Positions 61,334-64,000 of a DNA stretch of 64,000 bases are shown here, one piece after another. The position numbers and the translations under genes were made by a program. Under the pieces are notes generated by a model that ran no database searches, was not told the origin of the DNA, and saw nothing but the letters and a program-made list of their open reading frames with translations. The first letter of the stretch is position 1, and each line of letters opens with the position of its first letter. Source of the DNA: Panulirus ornatus (taxonomy: Eukaryota > Arthropoda > Malacostraca > Decapoda > Palinuridae); assembly GCF_036320965.1 (NCBI RefSeq), contig NC_092279.1, forward strand, positions 19,831,429-19,895,428, read 5' to 3'.

Positions 61334-62151
61334 GCTCTGTTGGGAATGAAGTCCAGTCTGGGTGTTTTCGAAGTGTCATCCTCGATCAGCGGTCCTCCGC
61401 TTGCTCCCCAGGCCTTTTATCCCTTCCTTCACTTCGCCTTCTTCTTTACCTTGACCCAAAATGTTCTTTTCCTCACTTTCTCGGATCGTTAGTTATCCTT
61501 CCGCGGTTTATTTCACCTGAAGCATCAGTATTCCAGCATCTCGCACACTTCAGTCTCTCATCTTTCTGTAGGCTATTTTATACACCTGATTTTACGTTGT
61601 CCATTTTCTGTTGGTATTTATCATTGTCCCATTCTTTTCCTCGCGTCTTTTACCCTTGCTCTTCCGTTTTCCTCTCTTCCTCCCTCTTTCCAAGTCAACC
61701 ATTTCTCCCTTCTTTTCCTTGCTCTATTTGCTATTCCTCATCCTTTTGTCTTCCTCCTCTGTTTTTTCATCCTTTTCATTTACCTTGCTTGCTCGCCTCC
61801 TACTCTTGCTTAACCTTATTCCCCTCTCATTTCTCCTTCCTCTTTGCTTGTGCTTCCCTCTCCCTTCCTCCTCTTACTTCTTCATTCCTTCCTCATTCCT
61901 CTTGCTTCTGCTTACCTATCCTCCTCCTCCATTCATCCTTGTTCCTCTTCCCTTCTCATCGCTCCTATTTCCTCCTCCTCCTTTCCTCTCCTCTCCTCTC
62001 CTCCTGCTGATGACACAGCGGTCCGCCCTATTGATTCCTCTTGCTCTCCCCATCATGCAAGCCATTCATCACGAGGCTTGATCTCATATTTCCTCAAACT
62101 TGTCTAATAATTTGTACCTCAGGGGCGCCTACCTACGTCCCTGGCACCATC

Positions 62152-63413
<1,262 letters not shown>

Positions 63414-63440
<27 letters not shown>

Positions 63441-64000
63441 CGGACGAAGCTGCAAAATCTTCAAACAAAATCCGCGAGAGAGGCGAATGGGAGTGGTTGA
63501 TGCCTCATCATCAAACGATTTATGAAATGCTCGCGGAAACTGTAAAGCTCCCGAGAGAAAAGTTTTAAGAGACGTCTTCGGTAAAGAATTCATCGTGTGT
63601 TCTATGGTCACACGGAGATGCTATACACAGAGGTGATTGCTTCGTTAGCTTATCTGGAACTGTATGATGGAAGCAGCGTTGGGTGCACGGCCTAACGATG
63701 GCTATGTCTAGAGGCCGATCCATCTAACACAGCTCTCAGAGAGCCGCAGTTGGATGAGTGGATAAGATATGAAGACTACGTAATTGTAGATATGGAGTCT
63801 GTAGATACAATGGAGTGAAAATGACTATGGGATGTTTCGCGTAGGCTTTTTAAACCCTGGTTTATCATACGTTCAGAACTAGACTGGACAAAGTTATTGA
63901 TACAAAGAGGACACGAGTGTAACTATATTCCCATTTATCAATCATCTCATATCAAAGCCCCTAAAACATAGAGACAAATGCAATAGGAAGATCAAGATAG
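63414..64000. other. (GA)n, then no gene to window end
   Basis: (GA)n at 63414-63440. The remainder is unique sequence without recognised features. Confidence 0.55.

Noticed and set aside
61243..62081. 255- and 156-codon hydrophobic frames suggestive of membrane proteins
   Set aside because: Translation of pyrimidine-rich DNA gives Leu/Ser/Phe/Pro in any frame. There is no domain, start context or family.

Overview
This is eukaryotic, repeat-dominated DNA. I see no bacterial-style gene, operon, rRNA gene, CRISPR array or convincing intact cellular protein-coding gene. Very long (GA)n, (CT)n, (AT)n, (CA)n and (ATT)n microsatellites occur every 1-2 kb. There are many minisatellites, an APE-type non-LTR retrotransposon with several copies, tRNA-related sequences and a short TTAGG-type telomere-like run. 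Together these suggest an arthropod, most likely a decapod crustacean. That assignment is inferred from genome style; no diagnostic gene is present.

Layout. 1-15.9 kb: microsatellites and short minisatellites (22-, 29-, 53-, ~60- and ~45-bp units) in otherwise featureless DNA, with one isolated LINE-tail-like fragment at 2.7 kb. 15.9-17.4 kb: three different minisatellites side by side (26-, 25- and 21-bp units). 19.2 kb: a head-to-head pair of 70-bp tRNA-related sequences. 21.1-22.6 kb: a compound retroelement block, consisting of an antisense LINE 3' end joined head-to-head to a ~240-bp SINE-like element, then a sense LINE 3' fragment. 24.9-26.2 kb: a 1.2-kb array of a 21-bp unit with an inverted partner array. 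26.9-27.7 kb: a second truncated LINE inside (ATT)n. 28-30.5 kb: SINE-like copies inside (AT)n. 37.2, 53.9 and 60.4 kb: smaller copies of the inverted 21-bp-array element. 49.8-50.9 kb: a promoter-like stretch, a possible 40-codon first exon, and a broken IS1595/Merlin-type transposase. 52.6-53.4 kb: an old, stop-riddled LINE copy. 57.4-60.05 kb: the longest LINE copy, with an 823-codon intact frame carrying the end of an endonuclease, a complete reverse transcriptase and a conserved C-terminal region.

How the parts relate. The LINE (three near-identical 3' copies, one old relic and several tail fragments) is the only evident source of enzymatic activity. The ~240-bp SINE-like element, with about eight copies here, ends in sequence resembling the LINE's own 3' tail, so the LINE probably mobilises it. 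Both kinds of insertion sit in or beside AT-rich microsatellites. The most unusual structure is a dispersed element built from a 21-bp unit. At four loci it has a minus-oriented array, a short conserved core and then a plus-oriented array. I do not recognise it as a described family. No identification was checked against a database.
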